Shown here: positions 26,796 through 36,133 of the stretch, piece by piece
Numbering within the stretch: position 1 is the first letter of the stretch
Layout of the letters: the number at the start of each line of letters is the position of its first letter
Source: UBA2287 sp037442025
GTDB taxonomy: Bacteria > Bacteroidota > Bacteroidia > Bacteroidales > Tenuifilaceae
Length of the DNA: 50,785 nt
Direction of reading: 5' to 3'
Assembly (NCBI GenBank): GCA_037442025.1
Contig: JBBIRB010000018.1
Coordinates: forward strand, 1-50,785
The notes under the pieces: model-generated
The model's database searches: none
The model's input: only the letters and a program-made list of their open reading frames with translations
Told to the model about the DNA's origin: nothing
Position numbers and translations under genes: made by a program

Positions 26796-29210
26796 ATGAG
26801 ACGAGAAAAAGAGATTTTTATTGTTCTCCTATTTTTTCTATACGTTCCAATCTTCGGTCAGGAACCTACTAGGTACATGGAGCCTCCAAAAGAGATCCTT
26901 GAAATAGTGAATGCACCGGCAACCCCGCGCCTTTCGTTAAGCCCAACACGCAGCCATGCCATTTTTGCTTACCCTCAGGAAATGCCCGATATTTCTGAAC
27001 TTGCACAGGACGAGCTACGCCTTGCAGGGTTAAGAATAAATCCGAACAACTACGGATCGAGTCGTGTTAGCTTTATCGAGCGAATTACTATACGCAAAAT
27101 AAGCAACGAAGGAGAATACCCAATAACTGGATTGCCCGCTGACGGAAGAATTGCTAGTTTTCAGTGGTCGCCCAACGGAACAAGCATAGCTTTAGCCATA
27201 TACAGAACATCGACAATAGAACTTTGGGTAGTCGACGCTAACTCGGGAAAGGCTACTCAGTGGGCAACGAACCTTCACGGCGCTCTCGTTTCGAATAGTT
27301 TTGTTTGGTTACCCAACAGCAGCGGTGTACTTTTTGCCTCGAGGGTACTCTACCGTGAGCCTTTTATGGACCAACAAAAAGTACCGACAGGACCATCGAT
27401 ACAAGAGAGCCAAGGGAAAGCCTCTAAAGTGCGAACATTTCAGGATCTTTTACAGAACAAGGCCGATGAGGAAAAGTTTGAACACTATGCTTACAGTCAA
27501 ATTATGCTGGCCAACGGGGAGCAGCAGCCCAAACCTATTGGCAACCCCGATTTGATAACCGATTTCTCGGTTTCGCCCAACGGCATATACATACTGGTTG
27601 AACAGTTAATGCGGCCCTTCTCATATATTGTGCCTTACAACCGCTTCCCAAAGTCGATACAAATATGGACAATTGAAGGAACCCTGTTCAAGCAGCTGGC
27701 CGAAACGCCTTTAGCTGAAGATATTCCTCAGGGCTTCAGTGCGGTTCAAAAGGGTCCACGTAATTTCTCGTGGCGAGCCGATGCCCCTGCTTCAATTTAC
27801 TGGGTTGAAGCCCAGGATGATGGCGACCCAAAGAGGAAGGTGGAAGTAAGAGATATTGTGTTCACTCTCGAAGCACCATTTAAGTCGAAAGCCCAACCAT
27901 TAATTTCAATGAAATTAAGATTTGCAGACATTCAGTGGGGCTGGGAAACAGTAGCCATAGCATATGAACGGTGGTGGGACACCCGTAGGGTAATTGCAAG
28001 TATCTTCAACCCTTCAAACTCAAATCAACCTATGCAAACAGTTTGGGACCGCTCGTGGCAAGATGCCTATGGGGACCCCGGAAGCCCAATTCTTGAGGCA
28101 AACCTTAACGGTTTCTTCGTGCTCATGTCCGATAAAACAAAGCGAAAATTGTACCTCACAGGACAAGGAGCATCGCCAAAAGGGAACATGCCATTTGTTG
28201 ACGAAATGGATCTGACAACTTTCAAAACCAAAAGGCTATGGCAGTGCCAGGCTCCTTTCTACGAACAATTTATTGCTTTTTTAAATAAGGAATCTAACCA
28301 GTTTCTAACCATTCGGGAATCGGTTTCCGAGCAACCCAATTACCATATTCGCGATTTAAAAAGAAAGAGCATTAAGCAATTTACTAACTTTGCTCACCCC
28401 TACCCCCAACTGGCCAATGTTAACAAGGAACTTGTACGTTACAAAAGAGCCGATGGCGTTGAACTTACTGGTAATCTATATCTCCCCTCGGGGTACGTAA
28501 AGGGTTCAAAACAACTTCCTGTGCTCATGTGGGCATACCCACAGGAATTCGTCGACCCCGATTTGGCAGCACAGGTGAAAGAATCGCCATACCGCTTCAT
28601 CCGACCGGGCAAAACATCGCCCATACTCTGGGTAACACGGGGCTATGCAGTGCTCGACAATCCGGGTATGCCAATAATTGGAAAAGATTCGCTACTTCCA
28701 AACGATTCATTTATTGAACAGTTGGTTTCTAATGCAAAGGCGGCAATTGATGCCCTAACAAGCATGGGAGTTGCCGACCCAAAGAGAATTGCAATTGGTG
28801 GACACTCTTATGGTGCATTCATGGCAGCCAATCTGCTTGCCCATAGCGATCTTTTTGCAACTGCTATTGCCCGTAGTGGAGCCTACAACCGAACCCTAAC
28901 CCCTTTTGGTTTTCAGGGTGAAGAACGGAATTTATGGGAAGCCCCAGAAGTGTATTTAAAAATGTCGCCATTTATGTATGCCAATAAAATAAATGAACCA
29001 ATTCTATTAATTCATGGCGAGTCGGACAATAATAGTGGCACCTTTCCTATGCAAAGCGAACGCTTTTTTTCTGCACTTAAAGGTTTTGGTGCCAATGCTA
29101 GACTGGTAATACTCCCCCACGAAAGCCACGGATATAGAGCGAAGCAATCAATTCTCCATACGCTATGGGAAATGGACACATGGCTTGAAAAGCATATTGG
29201 AGAAAAATAA
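26796..29210 (+). CDS. Exported S9 family peptidase, glutamyl-endopeptidase-like
   Basis: 804 residues. A signal peptide (about 1-21, ending PIFGQ) exports it. The next segment, RYMEPPKEILEIVNAPATPR followed by LSLSP, resembles the N-terminus of plant chloroplast glutamyl endopeptidase (S9D) and its bacterial relatives. A beta-propeller (about 45-520) is followed by an alpha/beta-hydrolase domain with Ser671 in GGHSYGAFMA, Asp744 in HGESDNNSG and His778 in HESHGY, so the triad is complete. It probably cuts peptides in the periplasm; specificity after glutamate is an inference from the family. It stands alone, with a terminator 24 bp after the stop. Confidence 0.9.
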   Translation: MRREKEIFIVLLFFLYVPIFGQEPTRYMEPPKEILEIVNAPATPRLSLSPTRSHAIFAYPQEMPDISELAQDELRLAGLRINPNNYGSSRVSFIERITIRKISNEGEYPITGLPADGRIASFQWSPNGTSIALAIYRTSTIELWVVDANSGKATQWATNLHGALVSNSFVWLPNSSGVLFASRVLYREPFMDQQKVPTGPSIQESQGKASKVRTFQDLLQNKADEEKFEHYAYSQIMLANGEQQPKPIGNPDLITDFSVSPNGIYILVEQLMRPFSYIVPYNRFPKSIQIWTIEGTLFKQLAETPLAEDIPQGFSAVQKGPRNFSWRADAPASIYWVEAQDDGDPKRKVEVRDIVFTLEAPFKSKAQPLISMKLRFADIQWGWETVAIAYERWWDTRRVIASIFNPSNSNQPMQTVWDRSWQDAYGDPGSPILEANLNGFFVLMSDKTKRKLYLTGQGASPKGNMPFVDEMDLTTFKTKRLWQCQAPFYEQFIAFLNKESNQFLTIRESVSEQPNYHIRDLKRKSIKQFTNFAHPYPQLANVNKELVRYKRADGVELTGNLYLPSGYVKGSKQLPVLMWAYPQEFVDPDLAAQVKESPYRFIRPGKTSPILWVTRGYAVLDNPGMPIIGKDSLLPNDSFIEQLVSNAKAAIDALTSMGVADPKRIAIGGHSYGAFMAANLLAHSDLFATAIARSGAYNRTLTPFGFQGEERNLWEAPEVYLKMSPFMYANKINEPILLIHGESDNNSGTFPMQSERFFSALKGFGANARLVILPHESHGYRAKQSILHTLWEMDTWLEKHIGEK

Positions 29211-29233
29211 GTAGTTGCTATACCAAAATATAG

Positions 29234-29261
29234 AGGCAGGGCATAAATCCTGCCTTTTTTT
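29234..29261 (+). terminator. Intrinsic terminator after the S9 peptidase gene
   Basis: Perfect 7-bp stem AGGCAGG/CCTGCCT with loop GCATAAAT, followed by a run of T. Confidence 0.88.
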
Positions 29262-29349
29262 ATCATACCCCGTTGTTAGTTTAAAGCATTATGCTCCATA
29301 ACAGTCCAAAAACGTTGCAAACAATAAAGCTTTCAATGGTATTAGTTTG

Positions 29350-29357
29350 TAACTTTG
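29350..29357 (+). promoter_or_regulatory. Putative -7 box for mutA-mutB
   Basis: TAACTTTG matches TAnnTTTG, 32 bp before the mutA ATG. I see no TTTG at 19-21 bp upstream. Confidence 0.35.
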
Positions 29358-29389
29358 CGCTTCGATTATTTTAAAAAACTAATCACGTT

Positions 29390-31264
29390 ATGGCAGACAA
29401 AACCACGAATAGCAAACTCTTAACCGAATTTCAGCCCATTTCAACAAAGGAGTGGGAAGAGGTTATACTTCAAGACCTGAAGGGCGCCGACTACGATAAA
29501 AAGTTGGTTTGGAAACCTCTTGAGGGATTCGGTGTTCGACCCTACTACCGAGCAGAAGATTTGCAAGGAATTGGATTTATTAACGCTACACCTGGAAAGT
29601 TTCCTTTCGTTCGGGGCAATGAAAAGGAGGGTAATAATTGGCTTATTCGCCAGGATTTCGACACAAGCGATTCTGTAGCAGCGAACCAATCAGCATTAAA
29701 AGCCTTAGCGCAAGGTGTTGATTCGATAGGATTTGAAACCTGCAAAAACTGCGAACCAAGCGTTGATGGGTTAGAAAAACTTTTAACGGGATTTGATTTC
29801 AGCAAAACCGAAGTGAATTTCGTTTCAGGCTGCGGGTCGAGAAAAATTCTTCCTGTTTTGGTAGAATACCTCAATAAAAGCAACCAAAAACCAGAAAAGG
29901 CCAATGGCTCATTCAACTATAGCCCATTAAACAACCTAGTTTTAAATGGCCAGTTCAGTGTTGATGAAGAGACTGCTCGCCAGAGAGTTTTTGAGCATTT
30001 TAATAACGGCCAAAAGTTGCCTCGTTTCAAACTATTTGAAATTGGCGGATACATTTTTCACAACTCAGGTGCTTCGGCTGTACAAGAATTGGCATTTTCA
30101 ATTGCAATGGGTGCTGAGTATTTGCAATGGCTTTCCGACAAAGGAATTTCTATTGATAAGAGCGCCCAAAGCTTGCGTTTCACATTTGGCATTGGACCAA
30201 ATTATTTTATGGAGATTGCAAAATTCAGAGCAGCAAGGTTGCTATGGGCAAAACTGGTTGAGGCATACAAACCATCCGACTTGAAGTCAGCACAAATAAG
30301 TATACATGCCGTTACCGGAATGTTTAATTTAACCATTTACGACCCCTACGTGAATATGCTCCGCACTTCTACTGAAGCCATGTCGGCGGCTCTAGGGGGC
30401 GTTCATAGTATAACCGTTCTACCCTTCGATGCACCGTACCAGAAACCTACGGTATTCTCAGAACGAATCGCTCGCAACCAGCAGCTGCTACTCAAAGAAG
30501 AGGCATACCTATCGAAGGTTGTTGACCCATCGGCTGGTAGCTACTACATTGAAATGTTAACAGCATCCATTGCAGAGCATGCCTGGAACCTGTTCCTGAA
30601 AGTTGATGAAATGGGTGGTTTTGTGGCTGCTTTCAGTAAAAGTTTTATTCAGAACGAAATAAAAAATGTTGCTCAAAAAAAATTAACTAATATTTCGTCG
30701 CGCCGCGAAACGGTTCTCGGAACCAATCAGTACCCCAATTTTGGCGAGGTGGCTAACACAAGCATCATTCGAGAAGAACATGTGACTTTTCCAGCAAGCC
30801 CCCAAGGAACTTTAGCCGAACCCTTGGTGCCATTCCGAGCTGCCCAGCAAATTGAAGGAGTCCGATACAAAACCGATGCCAGCGGGAAGCGCCCAAAGGT
30901 TTTCATGCTCACCATTGGCGGGCTTGCCTTCAGAAGGGCCAGGGCCCAATTCAGCTGCAACTTTTTTGCCTGTGCAGGCTTTGAGGTAATTGATAACATT
31001 GGATTTAAGTCGGTTGATGAAGGAGTTAAGGCTGCACTAGATGCAAAGGCTGATATGGTTGTTATCTGCTCATCGGACGACGAGTATTCTACATACGCCC
31101 CAGAGGCATTCGATAAGATTGGTAACAGATCGTTGTTTGTTGTAGCCGGAGAACCCGCATGCAAACCTGAACTCGAAGCGAAAGGAATTAAAAACTACAT
31201 AAGCGTAAAATCGAATCTGCTCGAAACGCTTAAGCAATACCAACAGATGCTTAATATTGGTTAG
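29390..31264 (+). CDS. mutA: Methylmalonyl-CoA mutase small (beta) subunit
   Basis: 624-residue subunit of the heterodimeric, adenosylcobalamin-dependent mutase that interconverts succinyl-CoA and (R)-methylmalonyl-CoA in the propionate pathway. It has the mutase TIM-barrel part (about 20-450; SIHAVTGMFNLTIYDPYVNM is the counterpart of the HCQTSGWSLTEQDP region of MutB) and a degenerate C-terminal B12-like domain (about 490-624) that lacks the DxHxxG cobalamin motif (GGLAFRRARAQFS instead). This is as expected for the non-catalytic subunit. It is 48 bp upstream of mutB and co-directional. Confidence 0.95.
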   Translation: MADKTTNSKLLTEFQPISTKEWEEVILQDLKGADYDKKLVWKPLEGFGVRPYYRAEDLQGIGFINATPGKFPFVRGNEKEGNNWLIRQDFDTSDSVAANQSALKALAQGVDSIGFETCKNCEPSVDGLEKLLTGFDFSKTEVNFVSGCGSRKILPVLVEYLNKSNQKPEKANGSFNYSPLNNLVLNGQFSVDEETARQRVFEHFNNGQKLPRFKLFEIGGYIFHNSGASAVQELAFSIAMGAEYLQWLSDKGISIDKSAQSLRFTFGIGPNYFMEIAKFRAARLLWAKLVEAYKPSDLKSAQISIHAVTGMFNLTIYDPYVNMLRTSTEAMSAALGGVHSITVLPFDAPYQKPTVFSERIARNQQLLLKEEAYLSKVVDPSAGSYYIEMLTASIAEHAWNLFLKVDEMGGFVAAFSKSFIQNEIKNVAQKKLTNISSRRETVLGTNQYPNFGEVANTSIIREEHVTFPASPQGTLAEPLVPFRAAQQIEGVRYKTDASGKRPKVFMLTIGGLAFRRARAQFSCNFFACAGFEVIDNIGFKSVDEGVKAALDAKADMVVICSSDDEYSTYAPEAFDKIGNRSLFVVAGEPACKPELEAKGIKNYISVKSNLLETLKQYQQMLNIG

Positions 31265-31312
31265 TTTTTAGCCAATATATCCGGTAAAGTTTTAATATTA
31301 AACCCATTCAGC

Positions 31313-33444
31313 ATGAAACCAGATTTTTCTAAAATAACAATTAACCAGAAGTTCGAGGGTGACGCTCGTACCGAATCTGGGCAACCATTCATAACCCCCG
31401 AGCAAATTCCTGTTAAGCCCGTTTACAGCGCATCTGATTTGGAGAATATGGAGCACCTGAACTATGCAGCAGGAATTCCGCCTTTTCTTCGGGGGCCATA
31501 CAGCACCATGTATGTAATGAAGCCCTGGACCGTTCGTCAGTACGCTGGATTCTCTACCGCTCACGAGTCGAATGCTTTCTACCGTCGCAATTTGGCTGCT
31601 GGCCAAATGGGCCTCTCGGTTGCCTTCGACCTTGCAACGCATCGGGGCTACGATTCGGATCATGATCGCGTTGTGGGCGATGTGGGGAAAGCAGGTGTTG
31701 CCATCGATTCGGTAGAAGATATGAAAATTCTTTTCGATGGCATTCCGCTCAATAAAATGTCAGTTTCAATGACCATGAACGGAGCCGTTTTGCCCGTTTT
31801 GTCCTTTTACATTGTTGCCGCGCTTGAGCAGGGCGCAACTCTCGACCAACTCAGCGGCACCATACAGAATGACATTTTGAAAGAATTCATGGTACGAAAC
31901 ACCTACATATACCCACCAGAATTCTCGATGAAGATTATTGCCGATATATTTGAATATACGGCTAAGAATATGCCCAAATTCAACAGCATTTCCATTTCGG
32001 GATATCATATGCAAGAGGCGGGTGCCACAGCCGACATTGAGTTGGCATACACCCTGGCCGACGGCCTCGAATACCTGCGTACAGGTGTAAATTCGGGCCT
32101 TGATATTGATGCATTTGCCCCCCGCCTTTCTTTTTTCTGGGCCATTGGCATGAATCACTTCATGGAAATTGCCAAAATGAGAGCCGCGCGCTTGCTTTGG
32201 GCAAAAATTGTGAAACAATTCAACCCCAAGAACCCAAAATCGTTAGCACTTCGTACCNNNNNNNNNNAACATCGGGATGGAGTTTAACCGAACAGGACCC
32301 ATTTAACAACGTGGGACGCACCTGCATTGAAGCTCTGGCTGCGGCGTTGGGACATACACAAAGCCTTCATACTAACGCGCTCGACGAAGCCATTGCTTTG
32401 CCAACCGACTTTTCGGCACGAATTGCTCGAAATACCCAAATATATTTACAAGAAGAAACCAATATTTGCAAAGCAGTTGACCCCTGGGCTGGTTCGTACT
32501 ATGTTGAAAAACTAACCCACGAAATTGCTCATAAGGCCTGGACACTAATTCAAGAAGTTGAGGAACTTGGCGGCATGGCCAAGGCTATAGAGACAGGTAT
32601 TCCTAAAATGCGTATTGAAGAAGCTGCCGCAAGAAAGCAGGCACGCATAGATAGCGGAAAAGATATAATTGTTGGCCTCAACAAATACCGTTTAGAAAAG
32701 GAGGATCCTATTGAAATACTGGATGTTGACAACACTGCCGTTCGCGAATCGCAAATTGCAAGACTTAAGCAATTGCGTTCTAATCGCAACGAGGCCGAAG
32801 TGCAGGCTGCACTCAAAGCCATAACACAGTGCGTAGAATCTGGAAAAGGCAACCTTTTAGAACTTTCTATTGATGCTGCCAAAAAACGTGCAACCCTTGG
32901 CGAAATTAGTTTTGCCTGCGAAAAGGTTGTTGGCAGATACAAAGCAGTAATACGATCCATTTCAGGTGTTTACTCTTCAGAATCCATGAGCGACAGTACA
33001 TTTAAAGAAGCCCGCGAGTTATGCGAAAAGTTTGCCAAACTCGAGGGACGGCAGCCACGAATTATGATTGCCAAAATGGGGCAAGACGGTCACGACCGCG
33101 GAGCCAAAGTAGTTGCAACCGGCTACGCCGATATTGGTTTCGATGTTGATATTGGGCCGCTATTTCAAACTCCAGCAGAAGCAGCAAAGCAAGCCGTAGA
33201 AAACGACGTTCATATTCTCGGGGTGTCGAGCCTTGCTGCAGGCCATAAAACTTTAGTGCCCCAGGTAATGGAGGAACTCAAAAAATTGGGGCGCGACGAC
33301 ATTTTGGTTATTTGCGGCGGGGTAATTCCCGCGCAGGACTATCAGTTCCTTTACGACAATGGCGTTGCAGCCATTTTTGGTCCCGGAACACCTGTATCCC
33401 TAGCAGGCAAACAGATACTCGAACTGCTTTTAGGTAAGGAGTAG
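31313..33444 (+). CDS. mutB: Methylmalonyl-CoA mutase large (alpha) subunit, split by an assembly gap
   Basis: Catalytic subunit, about 709 residues. The substrate-binding barrel carries GPYSTMYVMKPWTVRQYAG and SGYHMQEAGATADIE, holding the catalytic Tyr and His regions. The C-terminal cobalamin domain has KMGQDGHDRGAKVVA with the DxHxxG ligand motif. A run of ten N (32258-32267) breaks the frame: the N-terminal part ends LALRT and the C-terminal part resumes TSGWSLTEQDP in another frame. The family reads LRTHxQTSGW here, which needs 8 missing bases, not 10. I therefore treat it as one intact gene and not a pseudogene. Confidence 0.93.
32258..32267. other. Assembly gap (10 N) of wrong length inside mutB
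   Basis: Ten N between codons for Thr and the conserved TSGW block. Restoring the family motif H-x-Q needs eight bases, so the placeholder is two too long and creates an apparent frameshift. Confidence 0.85.
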
Positions 33445-33495
33445 TTTTTAGTTTTCTTAGGAGAAGATATTACCATTCATTATTGTTAATAGGCC

Positions 33496-33526
33496 AAAAG
33501 GAGCAAAAAATTGCTCCTTTTTTTTT
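33496..33526. terminator. Intrinsic terminator after mutB
   Basis: Perfect 11-bp stem AAAAGGAGCAA/TTGCTCCTTTT with a four-base loop, followed on plus by more T. It lies between the convergent mutB and amidase genes and touches the amidase stop codon; the A-run of the stem could let it act on both strands. Confidence 0.88.
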
Positions 33527-34937
33527 ACAAAGCCACATGCGTATTTTTATCTATTACTTTAAACTTTGCTTTATGAAATTTACGCTTCCCCTTACCTGAA
33601 AAACCATAACGCTCAGTTGGTATACCCAGAAAATTGGTGTCGAGTTTATCGTTGCTATTCGCATCATGAAAATAGCCAACAGCATATTCCCTATCTAAGG
33701 GAACATTATACGCAACAAGCCTTACCTTTTCGTCGGATACCCGAATCCTGCCTCCATTTATTGGTTTCTGCCTAGTAAAAGCTTGTTCACTATCGAAAAT
33801 ACCTATGCTAACCGAACCCAAACTGCCTTTCAGCCCTGAAACCTCAACTACTATATTCGCAACGCTCGAGTAGAAGGCACTCATAGCCTCAGCCATTTCA
33901 TTAACCCTATTTGGGTGGGTTGCCATCAATTCAACGAGGTTTCCTGGGAGTTCGATTCCAGTAAGCTTAGCGCTATTGCTAATTAGTTCGAAATTTATTG
34001 CCTCATTGAATACAACAAAATGGGACGCTACATTACCATTGAAAAAGTTATTTATGTCGATAAACTGTAGTGATGCGCCTTCATTTAGCTCGAAATTGGC
34101 TAACGAAAACTCTTTCCTCGCTTGAGTATGGTTGGTTTTAAACCATACCCTCGCATTGGTTAAATCGTACAAAATGTTCCATTTGGTCCAACCTTTTACC
34201 CAAACCCCATCGAGCAGCGAGAATGCTTTGCTAACCAAAGTAGAATCGGTAAAACTTGGGGTGCCAGAAATCTCGCTGTAAAGGCGCGTGAACCTGTTTA
34301 CCGACGACATGGGCGCTTTGCTTTTCCCTTTTTCAGATATGTTCTGGTAATTAATCGAGTTTGCATAAGTATCGTTGGTAATTGCTTTGCAATTTAAGTT
34401 TGCTCCATAATGTACCACACGTTGACCATTAATAAACTCAACCACAGCTGAATTTCCCGTTTTGTCTGCCACGTAATAATGCAACTTAGCAAAAGTAGGA
34501 ACAATGGTAATTACTTGGTTCGACTCCACCACTTCATCAACAGTGGCAAAACAATCGAGATGGTACTGCACCCATTGAAGTTCGTTAACAACCGCATTGT
34601 TTGTAGGTGTGGGATACTGCGTTTCATCGAGCCAAAGTACTTCAATGGCCAAGCCCGCTTCGTTTATTCCGCCATTAGGCATAAACCTTCCGTACTGATT
34701 AAAGGTGATGCTTCCATACTTAGCAAACCATTCAATGGGAGCAGAATATCCCGTTGGAATTCCAATCCTTGGGCCTTTTGGGTTGGTAAGCACAACTCCG
34801 TTGCCTACATTCCAATCGTAGCTCTTGGCCATTAAAACCCGGCTTTCGCTGCTTATTGTAAAAGCGCTACACCCCCAGGATGGATTATTAATTATTACAA
34901 GCAGAAGAACTGCCAGCAGTTGAAGCCTTGTTTTCAT
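33525..34937 (-). CDS. Secreted linear-amide C-N hydrolase (choloylglycine-hydrolase fold) with C-terminal DUF2141 domain
   Basis: 470 residues. A signal peptide (1-22) ends right before Cys23 in SWGCSAFTI, so cleavage would expose an N-terminal cysteine, the nucleophile of this Ntn-hydrolase family (conjugated bile acid hydrolases, penicillin V acylases). AKSYDWNVG supplies the nearby Asp. The hydrolase part runs to about residue 350. Residues about 358-470 are a DUF2141-like beta-sandwich (VEVSGLKGSLGSVSIGIF, AVGYFHDANSNDKLDTNFLG). The substrate is unknown; bile salts are not implied. It is the last gene of the queD-folE run, 14 bp after folE. Confidence 0.85.
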   Translation of the reverse strand: MKTRLQLLAVLLLVIINNPSWGCSAFTISSESRVLMAKSYDWNVGNGVVLTNPKGPRIGIPTGYSAPIEWFAKYGSITFNQYGRFMPNGGINEAGLAIEVLWLDETQYPTPTNNAVVNELQWVQYHLDCFATVDEVVESNQVITIVPTFAKLHYYVADKTGNSAVVEFINGQRVVHYGANLNCKAITNDTYANSINYQNISEKGKSKAPMSSVNRFTRLYSEISGTPSFTDSTLVSKAFSLLDGVWVKGWTKWNILYDLTNARVWFKTNHTQARKEFSLANFELNEGASLQFIDINNFFNGNVASHFVVFNEAINFELISNSAKLTGIELPGNLVELMATHPNRVNEMAEAMSAFYSSVANIVVEVSGLKGSLGSVSIGIFDSEQAFTRQKPINGGRIRVSDEKVRLVAYNVPLDREYAVGYFHDANSNDKLDTNFLGIPTERYGFSGKGKRKFHKAKFKVIDKNTHVAL

Positions 34938-34951
34938 TTTTGCAGATTTTT

Positions 34952-35590
34952 TTAATGCAACCTTACGCCAATGAGATGCATAAACTCTTCACGGGTTTTA
35001 TATTCTGAAAGAAATATACCGGTGAATGCCGATGTTGTGGTAACCGAATTTTGTTTCTGAACTCCCCGCATTTGCATGCACATATGACTGGCCTCAATAA
35101 CCACGGCAACACCCATTGGGTTAAGGTTCTCATGAATACAATCTCTCACCTGAACCGTAAGCCGCTCCTGAACCTGAAGCCTGCGAGCATAGGCTTCAAC
35201 AATTCGGGCAATTTTACTAAGCCCTGTAATGTAGCCGTTGGGGATGTAGCCAACGTGCGCTTTCCCATAGAATGGAATCATATGGTGTTCGCACATCGAG
35301 TATATTTCAATGTCCTTTACAATCACCATCTGCTTGTAATCTTCCCGAAACTTTGCCGACTGGATTATTCGCGAAGGGTCGACGTTGTAACCATGAGTTA
35401 GGAATTGAATGGCTTTTGCAACCCTATAGGGAGTTTTAAGCAATCCCTCCCGAAGGGTGTCTTCACCCAAAAGGTCTAAAATAGCCTTGTAATGCTGAGC
35501 CAACTTCTCGGTGGTTTCAGTATTCCAACTCTCAACCTTGGAATAACCTTCGCCGTTGTAGTATTCGCTATTATCGATGTTACTGTTCAT
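34952..35590 (-). CDS. folE: GTP cyclohydrolase I
   Basis: 212-residue enzyme that converts GTP to 7,8-dihydroneopterin triphosphate, first step of folate and of preQ0/queuosine synthesis. Zinc and active-site motifs are present: SMCEHHMIPF (about 108-117), GLSKIARIVEAYARRLQVQE, and SHMCMQMRGV near the C-terminus supplying the third zinc ligand. The length is normal. It lies 27 bp behind queD and 14 bp ahead of the amidase gene, so the three are probably one transcript. Confidence 0.96.
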   Translation of the reverse strand: MNSNIDNSEYYNGEGYSKVESWNTETTEKLAQHYKAILDLLGEDTLREGLLKTPYRVAKAIQFLTHGYNVDPSRIIQSAKFREDYKQMVIVKDIEIYSMCEHHMIPFYGKAHVGYIPNGYITGLSKIARIVEAYARRLQVQERLTVQVRDCIHENLNPMGVAVVIEASHMCMQMRGVQKQNSVTTTSAFTGIFLSEYKTREEFMHLIGVRLH

Positions 35591-35617
35591 GTAATATCAA
35601 TTTATTTAGAACTAAAC

Positions 35618-36037
35618 TTATTCTCCGAAATACTCAACAAAATTATTTTCAGTTTCCTGAATTTTAATTTTGTACAATGATGCTCCCATTTCCTTTATGG
35701 GATTGAAGAGAACCTGCCATATGGCTATTGATAGATTTTCAGTAGAAGTAAGATTCCCCTGCATAAAATCCACATCAATATTCAAATTCCTATGATCGAG
35801 TTTTTTTATAACTAACTCCTTAACTGTGCGACCCAATGTTTTTAAGTTGACTACATAACCAGTTTGCTCGCTAACCTCTCCCTTAACCGTCACATACAAT
35901 TCGTAATTATGCCCATGCCAATTGGGATGGCTGCACTGACCGTACAATTCGTAATTCTGATCATCGCTAAGCTCACTTTGAAAAAGACGATGAGCCGATG
36001 AAAAACGTTCCCTTCGGGTTAAAAATGCAGTTGGCAT
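35618..36037 (-). CDS. queD: 6-pyruvoyl-tetrahydropterin synthase / QueD family protein
   Basis: 139 residues from the ATG at 36037. The family acts on dihydroneopterin triphosphate, the FolE product; QueD makes 6-carboxytetrahydropterin for queuosine. FSSAHRLF and WHGHNYEL give the zinc histidines, CSHPNWHGHN holds the likely catalytic Cys, and KLDHRNLN the His/Asp pair. The spacing C-x6-HGH resembles pyruvoyl-tetrahydropterin synthases as much as classic QueD, so the exact product is open. A longer reading frame up to 36073 exists, but its start would lie upstream of the -7 box at 36061. Adjacent folE supports the pathway. Confidence 0.9.
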   Translation of the reverse strand: MPTAFLTRRERFSSAHRLFQSELSDDQNYELYGQCSHPNWHGHNYELYVTVKGEVSEQTGYVVNLKTLGRTVKELVIKKLDHRNLNIDVDFMQGNLTSTENLSIAIWQVLFNPIKEMGASLYKIKIQETENNFVEYFGE

Positions 36038-36060
36038 GTAAATTGGGTTTTGTCCACTTT

Positions 36061-36068
36061 CAAAAGTA
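36061..36068 (-). promoter_or_regulatory. Putative -7 box for queD-folE-amidase
   Basis: The minus strand reads TACTTTTG, matching TAnnTTTG, 23 bp before the chosen queD ATG. Its position argues against the longer queD start at 36073. No good -33 box. Confidence 0.35.
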
Positions 36069-36133
36069 AACATTTTTTAAACTTACTAGCCCAATATTGA
36101 GAATTTTGAATCGAATATCAAATAAATTAAACC

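Noticed and set aside
29211..29389. Cobalamin riboswitch before mutA
   Set aside because: The enzyme uses B12, but the region holds a terminator and a -7 box and is too short for the B12 aptamer; no B12-box sequence seen.
29545..29916. 123-residue antisense frame inside mutA
   Set aside because: mutA reads through with family motifs; the antisense product has no recognisable feature.
31313..33444. mutB as a frameshifted pseudogene
   Set aside because: The only break is at the run of N, and the conserved motif is restored with an 8-base gap.
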